The translations under genes were made by a program, and so were the position numbers. Below the pieces are notes generated by a model. That model was not told the DNA's origin. It was given only the letters and a program-made list of their open reading frames with translations, and made no database searches. Source: a virus. From it: a stretch of DNA of 33,183 nucleotides. The stretch spans positions 1 to 33,183 of the IMG/VR virus record IMGVR_UViG_3300038701_001184. One strand, given 5' to 3'. Below, piece by piece: positions 20,447-27,940 of this stretch; the stretch's first letter is position 1, and each line of letters opens with the position of its first letter.

Positions 20447-21350
20447 AGAAAACGCTACATGGTTTAAACTATATAGGGGGTGGCAAGATAACCCTATGTT
20501 TAGAAGCGATAAAGATAAGCTTAATTGGCTTTGGCTTATCGAGCATGCCGTTATAAATGAAGTTACAATTTCTATCAATAATAAGCCTGTAAGGATACAT
20601 AGAGGGCAGTTATGTTACTCTTTATCATACCTTTCAAAGGCTTGGGGTTGCAGTTTGTCATATGTAAGGACTTACTTAAAACACCTAAAATTGTGGCAAG
20701 CCATCGACACACAGAATGACAAGGGTCAGACACTCATAACCATTTGTAATTATTGTCGTTTTCAGGATGCGCACACACAAAATGACAAGGGTGCTGTAGA
20801 AAAAGTAACAAGACGATCGCATAGGAGTGACAACAATACTAAGAATGATAAAGAATTAAAGAATAAAGAATATATTATAGGGGATGCTACGCCCCCTAAA
20901 ACCCCAAATAAAAAAGATGATAAATTTGAGGAGTTTTGGAAAGAGTGTCCTAGAAAAATAGGCAAGGGCAAGGCAAGGGAAAAATATCTTATGGCTGTAA
21001 AAAATGAACCGCATGAGTTTTTAGTTGAGATGATGAAAATTCACGCTAAGGATATGAAGGGTAAAGAGGAACAGTTTATCCCACATCCTGCCACTTGGTT
21101 GCATCAAGAGCGTTATCACGATGAAACAAAGGCAAGCATTATTGTTCAGGAAAAAAAGGAATGGCCTAAATGGAAAACAAAAATTGCGGCACTTCTGGGA
21201 GACCATGTTGTTAATGGGTGGTTTAATACAGCAGAGTTAAGGGGTGATGTACTCTCATTTAGCAAGCGTTTTGAGTTTAACCATGTAAAGGAACGCCACA
21301 CAGTAGATTTGTCAAAAATAGGCATAAATGAAATTATTTATAAACCTTAA
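20436..21350 (+). CDS. Phage replication protein (winged-helix front, DnaA domain I-like C-terminus)
   Basis: A 304-residue protein; ATG 20436 or 20439 may be used. Residues ~5-115 look like the winged-helix front common in phage replication initiators or helicase loaders (WFKLYRGWQDNPMF, LSYLSKAWGCSLSYVRTYLK). A charged, repetitive linker follows (QNDKGQT..., QNDKGAV..., KNDKELKNKEY). Around 165-225 are FEEFWKECPRKIGKGKA and HPATWLHQERYHDE, typical of this replication-protein type. The last ~65 residues (WPKWKTKIAALLG, GWFNTAELRGDVLSFS) resemble the DnaA N-terminal protein-interaction domain, often found where a helicase or loader is recruited. Confidence 0.65.
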   Translation: MMAKENATWFKLYRGWQDNPMFRSDKDKLNWLWLIEHAVINEVTISINNKPVRIHRGQLCYSLSYLSKAWGCSLSYVRTYLKHLKLWQAIDTQNDKGQTLITICNYCRFQDAHTQNDKGAVEKVTRRSHRSDNNTKNDKELKNKEYIIGDATPPKTPNKKDDKFEEFWKECPRKIGKGKAREKYLMAVKNEPHEFLVEMMKIHAKDMKGKEEQFIPHPATWLHQERYHDETKASIIVQEKKEWPKWKTKIAALLGDHVVNGWFNTAELRGDVLSFSKRFEFNHVKERHTVDLSKIGINEIIYKP

Positions 21351-21384
21351 CCATTAATTAACCTTTTCCATATATTATACCCTC

Positions 21385-21525
21385 ATGAAAATATACGGAA
21401 TAGAAATACAGATTAATCAATCACCAGTGAAAGTAGATATGCGCCATGATTGGCTAATACGCCAAGCGGATGACTTGCAGGTGGTAACGGATAATTATTT
21501 TAAAAAACTTTCACATACCGCTTGA
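21385..21525 (+). CDS. Small hypothetical protein (46 aa)
   Basis: ATG 21385 to TGA 21523-21525 (MKIYGIEIQINQSPVKVDMR..., YFKKLSHTA). No Shine-Dalgarno sequence is visible. A TATTAT lies 7 bases before the ATG, which would make the message leaderless if it is a -10, but no convincing -35 is present. It occupies most of the 245-base space between the replication gene and the next transcription unit. No family is recognised. Confidence 0.4.
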   Translation: MKIYGIEIQINQSPVKVDMRHDWLIRQADDLQVVTDNYFKKLSHTA

Positions 21526-21550
21526 CAATAGGGGCGGTTTGTCCTAAATT
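21522..21550 (+). promoter_or_regulatory. Promoter ahead of the LIAAAPELL gene
   Basis: TTGACA at 21522-21527, a 17-base spacer and TAAATT at 21545-21550. Transcription would start near 21557. A small GGGC/GCCC hairpin follows in the leader, then GGAG before ATG 21596. The -35 overlaps the stop of the 46-residue ORF. Confidence 0.6.
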
Positions 21551-21595
21551 ACAGTTATCAGGGCAATAAAGCCCGCCAAACAATAGGAGACTAAA

Positions 21596-21853
21596 ATGAC
21601 ACAATCAAAACATACGCCAGCGCCTTGGTTTGTATATCCGCAAGATGACCAGCCAAAAGGTTACTATAGAATTGGCTCTCAAACAGTTGAAGTTGTCGCG
21701 TCAGATATTTGGGAGGAGGACGTCCACCTAATAGCCGCCGCGCCTGAATTGCTTGAGGCTTTGGAAAATTTAGAAAATGATGACGGGTCAATTCCTTCTC
21801 ACGCTTGGTATATGGTGCAAAAAGCAATAGCAAAAGCAAAGGGTGAGGTCTAA
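21596..21853 (+). CDS. Common small phage protein (HTPAPW...LIAAAPELLEAL type)
   Basis: An 85-residue protein. It has the recurrent phage pattern HTPAPWFVYPQD at the start, a strand-rich middle, then DVHLIAAAPELLEALENL and a C-terminal helix (MVQKAIAKAKGE). These proteins are frequent in phages of many hosts; no function is established. GGAG 9 bases before ATG marks the start. Confidence 0.75.
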   Translation: MTQSKHTPAPWFVYPQDDQPKGYYRIGSQTVEVVASDIWEEDVHLIAAAPELLEALENLENDDGSIPSHAWYMVQKAIAKAKGEV

Positions 21854-22036
21854 ATGGACAACACACCAAACCTTAAAACACTACGTAAAGCACTTGGGCT
21901 ATCAGTTAATCAATTGGCAGACTGGATAGACGTAAACGAACGCACCATAAGGCGCTGGGAATACGGCGAAATAGATACGCCTAAATCAGTGCTTATGTGC
22001 TGTGCTTACAGACTAAAGGAAGAAAACAATGGATGA
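21854..22036 (+). CDS. Small XRE-type helix-turn-helix protein (60 aa)
   Basis: Residues 8-40 form a compact helix-turn-helix: LKTLRKALGLSVNQLADWID, then VNERTIRRWEYGE. A short hydrophobic tail follows. Unlike full repressors it lacks a second domain. GGTGAGG in the preceding codons is a ribosome binding site. It may regulate late or early transcription; no operator can be assigned. Its stop overlaps a following tiny ORF by ATGA. Confidence 0.75.
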   Translation: MDNTPNLKTLRKALGLSVNQLADWIDVNERTIRRWEYGEIDTPKSVLMCCAYRLKEENNG

Positions 22037-22119
22037 TATACAAAGAAAATCAATGTTGTGGGGTTGAAATTAATTCTAAAACAGGTATTATAAATTATGG
22101 ATTTAAAAACAGCACTTGA
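22033..22119 (+). CDS. Possible tiny ORF (28 aa) coupled to the HTH gene
   Basis: ATG 22033 overlaps the HTH stop (ATGA) and reads to TGA 22117-22119 (MIYKENQCCGVEINSKTGII...). It may be a remnant of a longer gene. Chance cannot be excluded at this size. Confidence 0.3.
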   Translation: MIYKENQCCGVEINSKTGIINYGFKNST

Positions 22120-22195
22120 AGAATATGCCGCTTTCCTTCCTTATGGTGAAAACAAGGCGCTGGCAGTAAGTCTTTCAAAGAGTATCACGGCGTAA
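22097..22195 (+). CDS. Possible tiny ORF (32 aa)
   Basis: ATG 22097 to TAA 22193-22195, in a different frame from the preceding tiny ORF and overlapping it (MDLKTALEEYAAFLPYGENK...). No clear ribosome binding site. It fills the space before the candidate late regulator and may be a fragment of a decayed gene. Confidence 0.25.
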   Translation: MDLKTALEEYAAFLPYGENKALAVSLSKSITA

Positions 22196-22214
22196 CAATA
22201 CCAAAAGGAAAAAA

Positions 22215-22676
22215 ATGAACCCCGATGCAGAACTTGCGTATTTCCAAGCAAAACTTACACAAGGTTCAAAAGAAAAGATTGTAACATTAATCCAGCGCAA
22301 ATCATGGGCTAAAATATACGCCCATTTAACGCCTCAAATGCAAGACGCTGCAAGAGAGATTGAAATTGTTTTTATTTACATTACAGGCGGTTCAGGTTAT
22401 CCCATAACTGACTTAAACCACGTTAAAGGGCACAAGAATTTAGACCCAAGTGAGCGTATGATGCAGATGATTGAACGCTATAAGGAATGGAGAGGATATC
22501 CGCCCAGCATAACAAACAAAGTCATTAACATGTTTGTAGGCGGCAAGACCTTAAGCGACCTAGAGCAGTTTTATGGCCTATCTAAAAAAACCTGCATGAA
22601 ACACGTAAAGCTAGGGTTAAATGAATATTGTAAGATAGCAGGCTGGGGCGATCAATTAGAAAAGGAAACCCGATGA
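22215..22676 (+). CDS. Candidate late-gene regulator with C-terminal helix-turn-helix
   Basis: A 153-residue protein with AAAAGGA before its ATG. The N-terminal two thirds are helical and contain RKSWAKIYAHLTPQMQDAAR and KEWRGYPPSITNKVINMF. The C-terminal part (LSDLEQFYGLSKKTCMKHVK, then LGLNEYCKIAGW, about residues 114-146) is a helix-turn-helix resembling those of ArpU/RinA-like or antitermination-type phage regulators. Its place just before a promoter-terminator pair and the terminase genes is where late regulators are normally found. The functional call is inference. Confidence 0.55.
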   Translation: MNPDAELAYFQAKLTQGSKEKIVTLIQRKSWAKIYAHLTPQMQDAAREIEIVFIYITGGSGYPITDLNHVKGHKNLDPSERMMQMIERYKEWRGYPPSITNKVINMFVGGKTLSDLEQFYGLSKKTCMKHVKLGLNEYCKIAGWGDQLEKETR

Positions 22677-22915
22677 TTATATACGAAAACCCTGCAAACG
22701 GCTATCAGGCCAAATTTACTAAACTATCCTACCTATGGTCATTCCTATTCGGTTGGATGTACTTTGCCTTTAAAGGCTCGTTCTTTTGGGCTTTTATAAC
22801 TTTCATCCTATCATTTTTAACAATAGGCCTTTCATGGATTATTGTCCCATTTTTCACGCGGCCCATACTTGATAACATTTACGGCAAAAAGGGCTGGGTA
22901 AAGATAAGCTCTTGA
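22673..22915 (+). CDS. DUF2628-like small membrane protein
   Basis: An 80-residue protein, ATGA-overlapping the regulator. It has a polar front (MIIYENPANGYQAKFTK) and hydrophobic segments (SYLWSFLFGWMYFAFKG, FFWAFITFILSFLTIG, LSWIIVPFF), ending in ILDNIYGKKGW. The order, N-terminal pro-x-x-G motif, aromatic-rich membrane helices and basic tail ending in a G-[WY], matches DUF2628-type proteins. Possible roles include altering the host membrane or excluding other phages. Confidence 0.65.
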   Translation: MIIYENPANGYQAKFTKLSYLWSFLFGWMYFAFKGSFFWAFITFILSFLTIGLSWIIVPFFTRPILDNIYGKKGWVKISS

Positions 22916-22941
22916 CGCCTTGCCCCTCAATCCTGTAATAT
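22912..22941 (+). promoter_or_regulatory. Candidate late promoter
   Basis: TTGACG (22912-22917, overlapping the DUF2628 stop), an 18-base spacer, and TAATAT (22936-22941). Transcription would start near 22948, only about 12 bases before an intrinsic terminator stem. The late operon begins at 23034. Confidence 0.55.
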
Positions 22942-22959
22942 AGACATACTGAATAAATG

Positions 22960-22992
22960 CGCCCGAAATCTTAATTGATGCGGGCGTTTTTT
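22960..22992 (+). terminator. Intrinsic terminator between promoter and late operon
   Basis: CGCCCG (22960-22965) pairs with CGGGCG (22981-22986), a 15-base loop, then six T (22987-22992). A transcript from the promoter at 22912-22941 would stop after about 45 bases unless the polymerase is made terminator-resistant. Confidence 0.8.
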
Positions 22993-23033
22993 ATATTAAC
23001 CAATGTGCAAGGCACACCCAAGGGGAGAATGGT

Positions 23034-23477
23034 ATGGCGAAGAAGAAAGGGAGACCTACAAAATACACAAAAGAATTGGCTCAAAACATATGCAATAGGC
23101 TTGCTATGGGCGAAAGTTTAAGACGGATATGTAGGGATGATGACTTTCCAGCAGAAAGTACTGTGAGGCAGTGGGCACTTGATGATTACAACGGTTTTTA
23201 TGCGCAATACGCGCGTTCTAGGGATATTGGACTTGATGCGATGGCGGATGAAGCCTTGGATATTGCGGATGATGGTTTAAATGATTTTAGATTGAAAGAT
23301 GGCGCACCGCCAATATTTGATAGCGAGCATGTTCAAAGGTCAAGATTAAGAGTTGATACAAGAAAATGGTATTTGTCCAAACTTGCGCCTAAAAGATATG
23401 GTGATAAGATTGAATTTGAAACTGGGCAAAACGCAGGCGATTTATTCGCGGCTCTATCTGATAGACTTCCCGACTAA
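23034..23477 (+). CDS. terS: Terminase small subunit
   Basis: A 147-residue protein with GGGGAG before its ATG. The N-terminal helix-turn-helix (KKKGRPTKYTKELAQNICNR, MGESLRRICRDDDFPAESTV) is typical of terminase small subunits of alphaproteobacterial phages. The C-terminal part (RSRLRVDTRKWYLSKLAPKR, then YGDKIEFETG) is the recurrent end of this family. It recognises phage DNA and hands it to the large subunit, whose gene overlaps by one base. Confidence 0.88.
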   Translation: MAKKKGRPTKYTKELAQNICNRLAMGESLRRICRDDDFPAESTVRQWALDDYNGFYAQYARSRDIGLDAMADEALDIADDGLNDFRLKDGAPPIFDSEHVQRSRLRVDTRKWYLSKLAPKRYGDKIEFETGQNAGDLFAALSDRLPD

Positions 23478-24784
23478 TGCTTGACCTACGAACCGAACGT
23501 GAATTAGAACGATGGTATAAACTTATTGACCATCCTATACAATCGGCTTTGATTAAGGATGATGTCCGTTTTAAGGTTGTCCCAGCTGGTAGGCGTTCAG
23601 GTAAGACTGAAAGGGCTAAAAGATACGTTGCTAAGATGGCAATGAAAAACCCTAATGAAATGTATTTCATAGCCGCACCGACACGCGACCAAGTAAAAAA
23701 GATTTATTGGGCTGATATGAAAAGGCTTTGCATGACAAGCCTGCACAGCAAAAAGCCGAGCGAAACAGAATTAACCATATTTTTTGATAATGGAACACAA
23801 ATACAGCTTATCGGACTGGATAAGCCCGAACGGATTGAGGGTGTTTTTTGGTCAGGTGGTGTTATTGATGAAATTGCCGATGTTAAAGGTGACGCATGGC
23901 AGGCTAATATTCGCCCTGCTTTAGATACATTTAATCCAACGCGACCCGATTATAAGGCTTGGTGTTGGCTTATTGGCGTTCCTGATGGTTTAAATCATTA
24001 CTATGACATGTATCAGTATGCTTTAAACTCAAATGACCCTGAATGGAAAGGGTACACTTGGAAAAGCAGTGATATTTTACCTGCAAAGACTATTGAGGCG
24101 GCAAAGCGTCAAATGTCGCCTATGCAGTATAGGCAAGAATACGAAGCCAGCTTTGAAACTGCAAGTGGTCGAATTTATGAGGATTATTCGCCTGATAATT
24201 ATACGGATGAAGTCATTCAACCGCATGAGCAGTTATTATGGCACCATGACTTCAACTATACTCCATTGTCGAGTGGTGTTGGAGTAAGGCGCGGTGATAA
24301 TATTTACTTACTTGATGAGATTGTTCTTGTTTCGGCAGTAGCAAGGCAATCGGCTTTAGAGTTTTGCGATAGGTATAAAAACCATAAAAACCGTCATGTT
24401 ATGGTTTATGGTGACCCCGCAGGAAAAGCAGGTGAAAAGCATGGTCATCAATCCGATTACACCGAAATTGAAAAGGTACTGCGTGAGAATGGTTGGACTT
24501 TCACACGTAAGGTTAAGAAAGCCGCGCCTGCAATTAAAGACAGACAAAACGCCGTAAGGGCAAAGATAAAAAATGCGGCTGGTAATGTATCATTATTCGT
24601 TAATGTGCAAAAAGCACCTTATATACACAAAGGGCTTGCAACCGTTCAATTAAAAAAGGGTTCAACCTTCCAAGAAGAGGACGGCGAATATCAGCATATT
24701 ACAACCGCAATCGGCTACATGATAGATTATGACTTCCCTGTAGCAGGGGCAAAATTCACAGTTGGAACAACCACAGGACTTTAA
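23477..24784 (+). CDS. terL: Terminase large subunit
   Basis: A 435-residue packaging motor. The N-terminal ATPase has Walker A GRRSGKT at 38-44 and Walker B SGGVIDE at 126-132 (catalytic E132). The C-terminal nuclease domain (RNase-H-like) shows the first acidic strand LLWHHDFNYTPL with D258 and a second VMVYGDPAG with D313, and the end of the domain around HITTAIGYMIDYD. It cuts concatemers and drives DNA into the prohead. Start ATG shares one base with the small subunit stop. Length is usual for the family. Confidence 0.95.
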   Translation: MLDLRTERELERWYKLIDHPIQSALIKDDVRFKVVPAGRRSGKTERAKRYVAKMAMKNPNEMYFIAAPTRDQVKKIYWADMKRLCMTSLHSKKPSETELTIFFDNGTQIQLIGLDKPERIEGVFWSGGVIDEIADVKGDAWQANIRPALDTFNPTRPDYKAWCWLIGVPDGLNHYYDMYQYALNSNDPEWKGYTWKSSDILPAKTIEAAKRQMSPMQYRQEYEASFETASGRIYEDYSPDNYTDEVIQPHEQLLWHHDFNYTPLSSGVGVRRGDNIYLLDEIVLVSAVARQSALEFCDRYKNHKNRHVMVYGDPAGKAGEKHGHQSDYTEIEKVLRENGWTFTRKVKKAAPAIKDRQNAVRAKIKNAAGNVSLFVNVQKAPYIHKGLATVQLKKGSTFQEEDGEYQHITTAIGYMIDYDFPVAGAKFTVGTTTGL

Positions 24785-24785
24785 A

Positions 24786-26201
24786 ATGACAGACCCAAAT
24801 GTAACCCATCCACAATACAACGCCATGATTGATAGATGGACAAAGTGCCGTGATACTTATCGTGGCTTGCCAGTTGTTCAATCAAAAGGTTCAACATATC
24901 TGCCAAGATTGGGCGGTCAAGTGAATGACGCCGACCCCAAATATCAAAAATACATTCAACGCGCTCAATTCTTTGATGCCGTATCGCGTACCGTTGATAC
25001 AATGGCAGGGCATATATTCCGTAAACAACCTGTTATTGAACTGACCACAGCGTTGCAAGCGTATCAAGGCGATATTGACATGGCAGGCACAAGCCTTGAA
25101 GGGTTTATATCGAATGCCGTTCGTGAGGTTGCGCTTGTTAATCGGATGGGATTATTAGTTGAACATCCACAGCGCGGTGATGATAATGAAGGTGTTTTGA
25201 CTATTGAGCAATCAAGAGCGCAGGGATTACGGCCTTATCTGACAAGTTACAAAGCCGAGGATATCCTTAATTGGCGCATGGGGCGTGTAAATAACGCAAC
25301 TGTATTGGTTCAGGTGTTTTTATCAGAAACCTATGACGAGGGCGAAGGCGAGGAAGTGCAAATTCGTGAACTTGCCCTTGAGGATAGATATGTTCAACGC
25401 ATATGGCGGGAGAATGACGGCAAGTGGTATGTTGAAAGCGAAACATTCCCCTCAATTAATGGTCGTTCAATCAATAAAATTCCGTTTTTCTTTGTTGGCC
25501 TGAACGAAAAAGGCGCAGATACGCAAAAACCGCCTTTAGAGGGCTTGGCAGATGTTTGTCTTGGTTATTATCGCAATAGCGCGGACTATGAGGCAGCATT
25601 GCATATACACGGAGCACCTACGCCATGGATTAATGGCGTGAGCGACCCAGAATCATTCGGTGAACTTCACTTAGGTTCTGGTACGGTTTTAATGCTGCCG
25701 GTCGATGCAACGGCTGGAATGCTACAGGCTGGCTCGGACGGTTGCGCGGCCTTAAAAGAAGCCATGCAAGAGAAAAAGCAGGAAATGGCGGCACTTGGGG
25801 CGCAAATGCTTAAAGCTGATAAGGCAATGGCTGAAAGCGGTCAGGCGTTGGCAATTCAGAGGGGTGGTGAGAACTCTATCCTTGCGTCATTGGCGGCAAG
25901 CGTTGAAATGACATTCTCAAAGGCTTTGCGTTTTATGGCTGAATGGGTTGGGGCAAATCCCGATGAAGTCGTGGTGACATTGAATAAGGACTATCTGCCA
26001 CAGCCTATGGATAGCGCAATGTTGCGCGAATGGACAGCGGCTTATCTATCAGGGGCAATTTCATTCGATACCTACTTCGAGGGGCTTTTGCAGGGTGAAT
26101 TAGTGGATGAAACCTTGACCGTTGATGAGGAGCGTGACCGCAAGGAAATGGACGCACCTGCTTTGGGCTTGATTGGCGATGGCTTAAATGACAATCAATG
26201 A
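24786..26201 (+). CDS. Portal protein (DUF4055 type)
   Basis: A 471-residue protein. The open frame reaches a TTG at 24762 inside the terminase, but ATG 24786, with AGGA 8 bases upstream, is the natural start. Features of the DUF4055 portal family: RTVDTMAGHIFRKQPVIE near the front, VNRMGLLVEHPQ, then YRNSADYEAALHIHGAPTPW in the middle, and a helical C-terminus with LTVDEERDRKEMD. Portals form the dodecameric gate of the head, through which the terminase pumps DNA. The next gene overlaps by 14 bases. Confidence 0.88.
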   Translation: MTDPNVTHPQYNAMIDRWTKCRDTYRGLPVVQSKGSTYLPRLGGQVNDADPKYQKYIQRAQFFDAVSRTVDTMAGHIFRKQPVIELTTALQAYQGDIDMAGTSLEGFISNAVREVALVNRMGLLVEHPQRGDDNEGVLTIEQSRAQGLRPYLTSYKAEDILNWRMGRVNNATVLVQVFLSETYDEGEGEEVQIRELALEDRYVQRIWRENDGKWYVESETFPSINGRSINKIPFFFVGLNEKGADTQKPPLEGLADVCLGYYRNSADYEAALHIHGAPTPWINGVSDPESFGELHLGSGTVLMLPVDATAGMLQAGSDGCAALKEAMQEKKQEMAALGAQMLKADKAMAESGQALAIQRGGENSILASLAASVEMTFSKALRFMAEWVGANPDEVVVTLNKDYLPQPMDSAMLREWTAAYLSGAISFDTYFEGLLQGELVDETLTVDEERDRKEMDAPALGLIGDGLNDNQ

Positions 26202-27255
26202 GGACATTCTTGACGCTTCCATAAGTCATTCGGTATGGCTGGAGCGTTATAAAACTCAAACTGTCAATAAAATCTTAAAAATCCTAAACAAAGCCGATGC
26301 CGATTTAATCGAACAGATAGCCGCACGAATGGCAAAGATTGAACAGCGCGGCTTTGACCTTGGCAAGGCCACCACAGATCGTTTAATCGCGCTACAAAAG
26401 GCTATAGCAGAGGATAGGCAAGCGATATTCCGTGAGTTATACGGTGAGAACAAGCAAGAGATGCTCGACTTTGCCGATTATGAAGCTGATTTTAACGCCC
26501 GTATTATTGAGCAATCAGTTGCGGCGTCAGGATTAACGGTTGAGCTTGCAAGGCCGAATAAAAGCATTTTAAACGCCGTTGTGACATCACAGCCCTTTAG
26601 AGGGCGGTTATTGCGTGAATGGTATGCAGGACTAGAAACGCAAGCAGCACAGCGTATTAATGACGCGATTAAGATAGGGATTGTCGAAGGGCAAACGACT
26701 GACCAGATTATCAGGCGTATTCGTGGCACAAGGGCGAATAAGTTTAGCGATGGTATATTAAATATTTCAAGGCGTCATGCAAGCTCAGTTGTTCGCACCG
26801 CAACAAGTCATGTATCACACAGGGCAACTATGGAAACATATCAGGCCAATCAGGATATTGTTAAAGGTTTAAAATTTATAGCCACGCTTGACAGCAGAAC
26901 AACGCCAATTTGTCGTGCTTATGATAATAAGGTTTTTAAGATGGGAGAAGAGCCAGTTTTGCCATTGCATTTTAATGAGCGTTCAAAATTGATTGCTTAT
27001 TTGGGTAATTTTAAAACAAAAGGAAACCGATCGGCGAGCGGCGGGCCTGTGCCAGAAGATACAAATTATAACGAATTTCTTAGAAATAAGCCCATAAAAT
27101 TTCAAGAAGAAGCACTTGGCGTTAAGAAAGCTAAACTATTTCGTGAAGGCGGTTTGACTATGGATAAATTCGTTGACCCTACTGGCAAAGAATACACCCT
27201 TGCACAATTAAAAGAACGCGACACAGAAATTTTTAACAAAGTATTAGGTGATTGA
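26188..27255 (+). CDS. Head morphogenesis protein (SPP1 gp7/Mu gpF type)
   Basis: A 355-residue protein. The N-terminal ~130 residues are helical. The diagnostic Phage_Mu_F part lies at about 200-290: RTATSHVSHRATMETYQANQ, then KFIATLDSRTTPICRAYDN and the EEPVLPLHFNERSKL segment. The C-terminal ~75 residues are an extension. These proteins are minor head components made with the portal and scaffold. The ATG overlaps the portal gene by 14 bases. Confidence 0.88.
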   Translation: MTINEDILDASISHSVWLERYKTQTVNKILKILNKADADLIEQIAARMAKIEQRGFDLGKATTDRLIALQKAIAEDRQAIFRELYGENKQEMLDFADYEADFNARIIEQSVAASGLTVELARPNKSILNAVVTSQPFRGRLLREWYAGLETQAAQRINDAIKIGIVEGQTTDQIIRRIRGTRANKFSDGILNISRRHASSVVRTATSHVSHRATMETYQANQDIVKGLKFIATLDSRTTPICRAYDNKVFKMGEEPVLPLHFNERSKLIAYLGNFKTKGNRSASGGPVPEDTNYNEFLRNKPIKFQEEALGVKKAKLFREGGLTMDKFVDPTGKEYTLAQLKERDTEIFNKVLGD

Positions 27256-27285
27256 CATTTTCTTTTCAATAAGGCAATATATATA
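27252..27285 (+). promoter_or_regulatory. Possible promoter of the two-gene insert
   Basis: TTGACA at 27252-27257, overlapping the head morphogenesis stop, with TATATATA-type sequence at 27278-27285. The spacer to any good -10 is about 20 bases or the -10 is weak at 18, so strength is doubtful. It lies ahead of genes 27328-27844, which end at a terminator. Confidence 0.35.
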
Positions 27286-27327
27286 CCATAGAGTTATTAT
27301 GCTTAAACCAATGAAAAGGAAAACCCG

Positions 27328-27585
27328 ATGAGCAAATTAGAAAATAGAAAAAATTTAACTGTAATAAATAGACCAGACCTTCACGGCGTAGTGGCTCGAT
27401 ATGACGGCGGTCAATTTATGATAAGTATTAGCGATGCGGAATTCGTGGCAAGAGAGTTTGTAATGCTTTTGCCTGAACACCAAAGAGCCTTAATTGCAAC
27501 TTTGATTATATCAAGCCTTTTGTCAAAAGAAAAAGAGCAAGAAAAATATTTTGATTTATTAGAGTTTAAATCAAATGCAGCTTAA
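27328..27585 (+). CDS. Hypothetical protein 1 of a moron-like insert (85 aa)
   Basis: Preceded by AAAAGGA, with ATG 27328. A 10-codon reading frame (27299-27331) overlaps its start by ATGA. The product begins with a strand-rich part (LENRKNLTVINRPDLHGVVA, YDGGQFMISISDAEFVAREF) and ends in helices rich in L and S, then K/E (ALIATLIISSLLSKEKEQEK). No family is recognised. It has no counterpart in standard head-gene order, sits between two structural genes, and overlaps gene 2 by 11 bases. Confidence 0.55.
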   Translation: MSKLENRKNLTVINRPDLHGVVARYDGGQFMISISDAEFVAREFVMLLPEHQRALIATLIISSLLSKEKEQEKYFDLLEFKSNAA

Positions 27586-27844
27586 CATTAATGGAACAAT
27601 TTTAGAATTAAAATGCGAAACTGGCTTGGTAGAGGACTTAGAGTTTTTTATTGATGGTGTAAAGCAAAATAATTTTAAAGACATTACGATATATAATTGT
27701 AAAGAAGATGGTGGGGTGTCTCTTTCATGGGAAACGCCTTCAGAAAACTTAGATGAAATTGATATTGAACTATCTTTTTTTGGAGTTACACCCCCAAAAA
27801 TGGAAAACTATAATAAAAAACCAAGATATAGGCATTTAGTTTAA
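27575..27844 (+). CDS. Hypothetical protein 2 of a moron-like insert (89 aa)
   Basis: A strand-rich acidic protein (MQLNINGTILELKCETGLVE, DITIYNCKEDGGVSLSWETP) with a C-terminal basic patch (PRYRHLV). It starts inside the end of gene 1. AT-rich compared with the flanking structural genes. No family recognised. An intrinsic terminator begins 26 bases after its stop, which closes the pair as a unit. Confidence 0.55.
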   Translation: MQLNINGTILELKCETGLVEDLEFFIDGVKQNNFKDITIYNCKEDGGVSLSWETPSENLDEIDIELSFFGVTPPKMENYNKKPRYRHLV

Positions 27845-27870
27845 TTCTTTTATTATAAAACCCCAACAAC

Positions 27871-27892
27871 ACCCGCTTAAGGCGGGTTTTTT
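27871..27892 (+). terminator. Intrinsic terminator after the moron-like pair
   Basis: ACCCGC (27871-27876) pairs with GCGGGT (27882-27887) across a 5-base loop, followed by a run of six T. A second small hairpin (TCCGC/GCGGA, 27896-27908) lies immediately after. Because the scaffold and capsid genes continue in the same direction with no strong promoter seen between, partial read-through is expected. Confidence 0.75.
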
Positions 27893-27940
27893 ATGTCCGC
27901 AAGGCGGATTCAACCATAACCCAAAGGGAGAGCAAGGCTC

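Noticed and set aside
24356-24547. Minus-strand open frame inside the terminase large subunit
   Set aside because: Shadow of a strongly supported gene; no start signals or recognisable protein.
27299-27331. 10-codon leader-type reading frame overlapping the moron-like gene start by ATGA
   Set aside because: Very short, no codon bias toward any amino acid, and such overlaps arise by chance; mentioned only as context.
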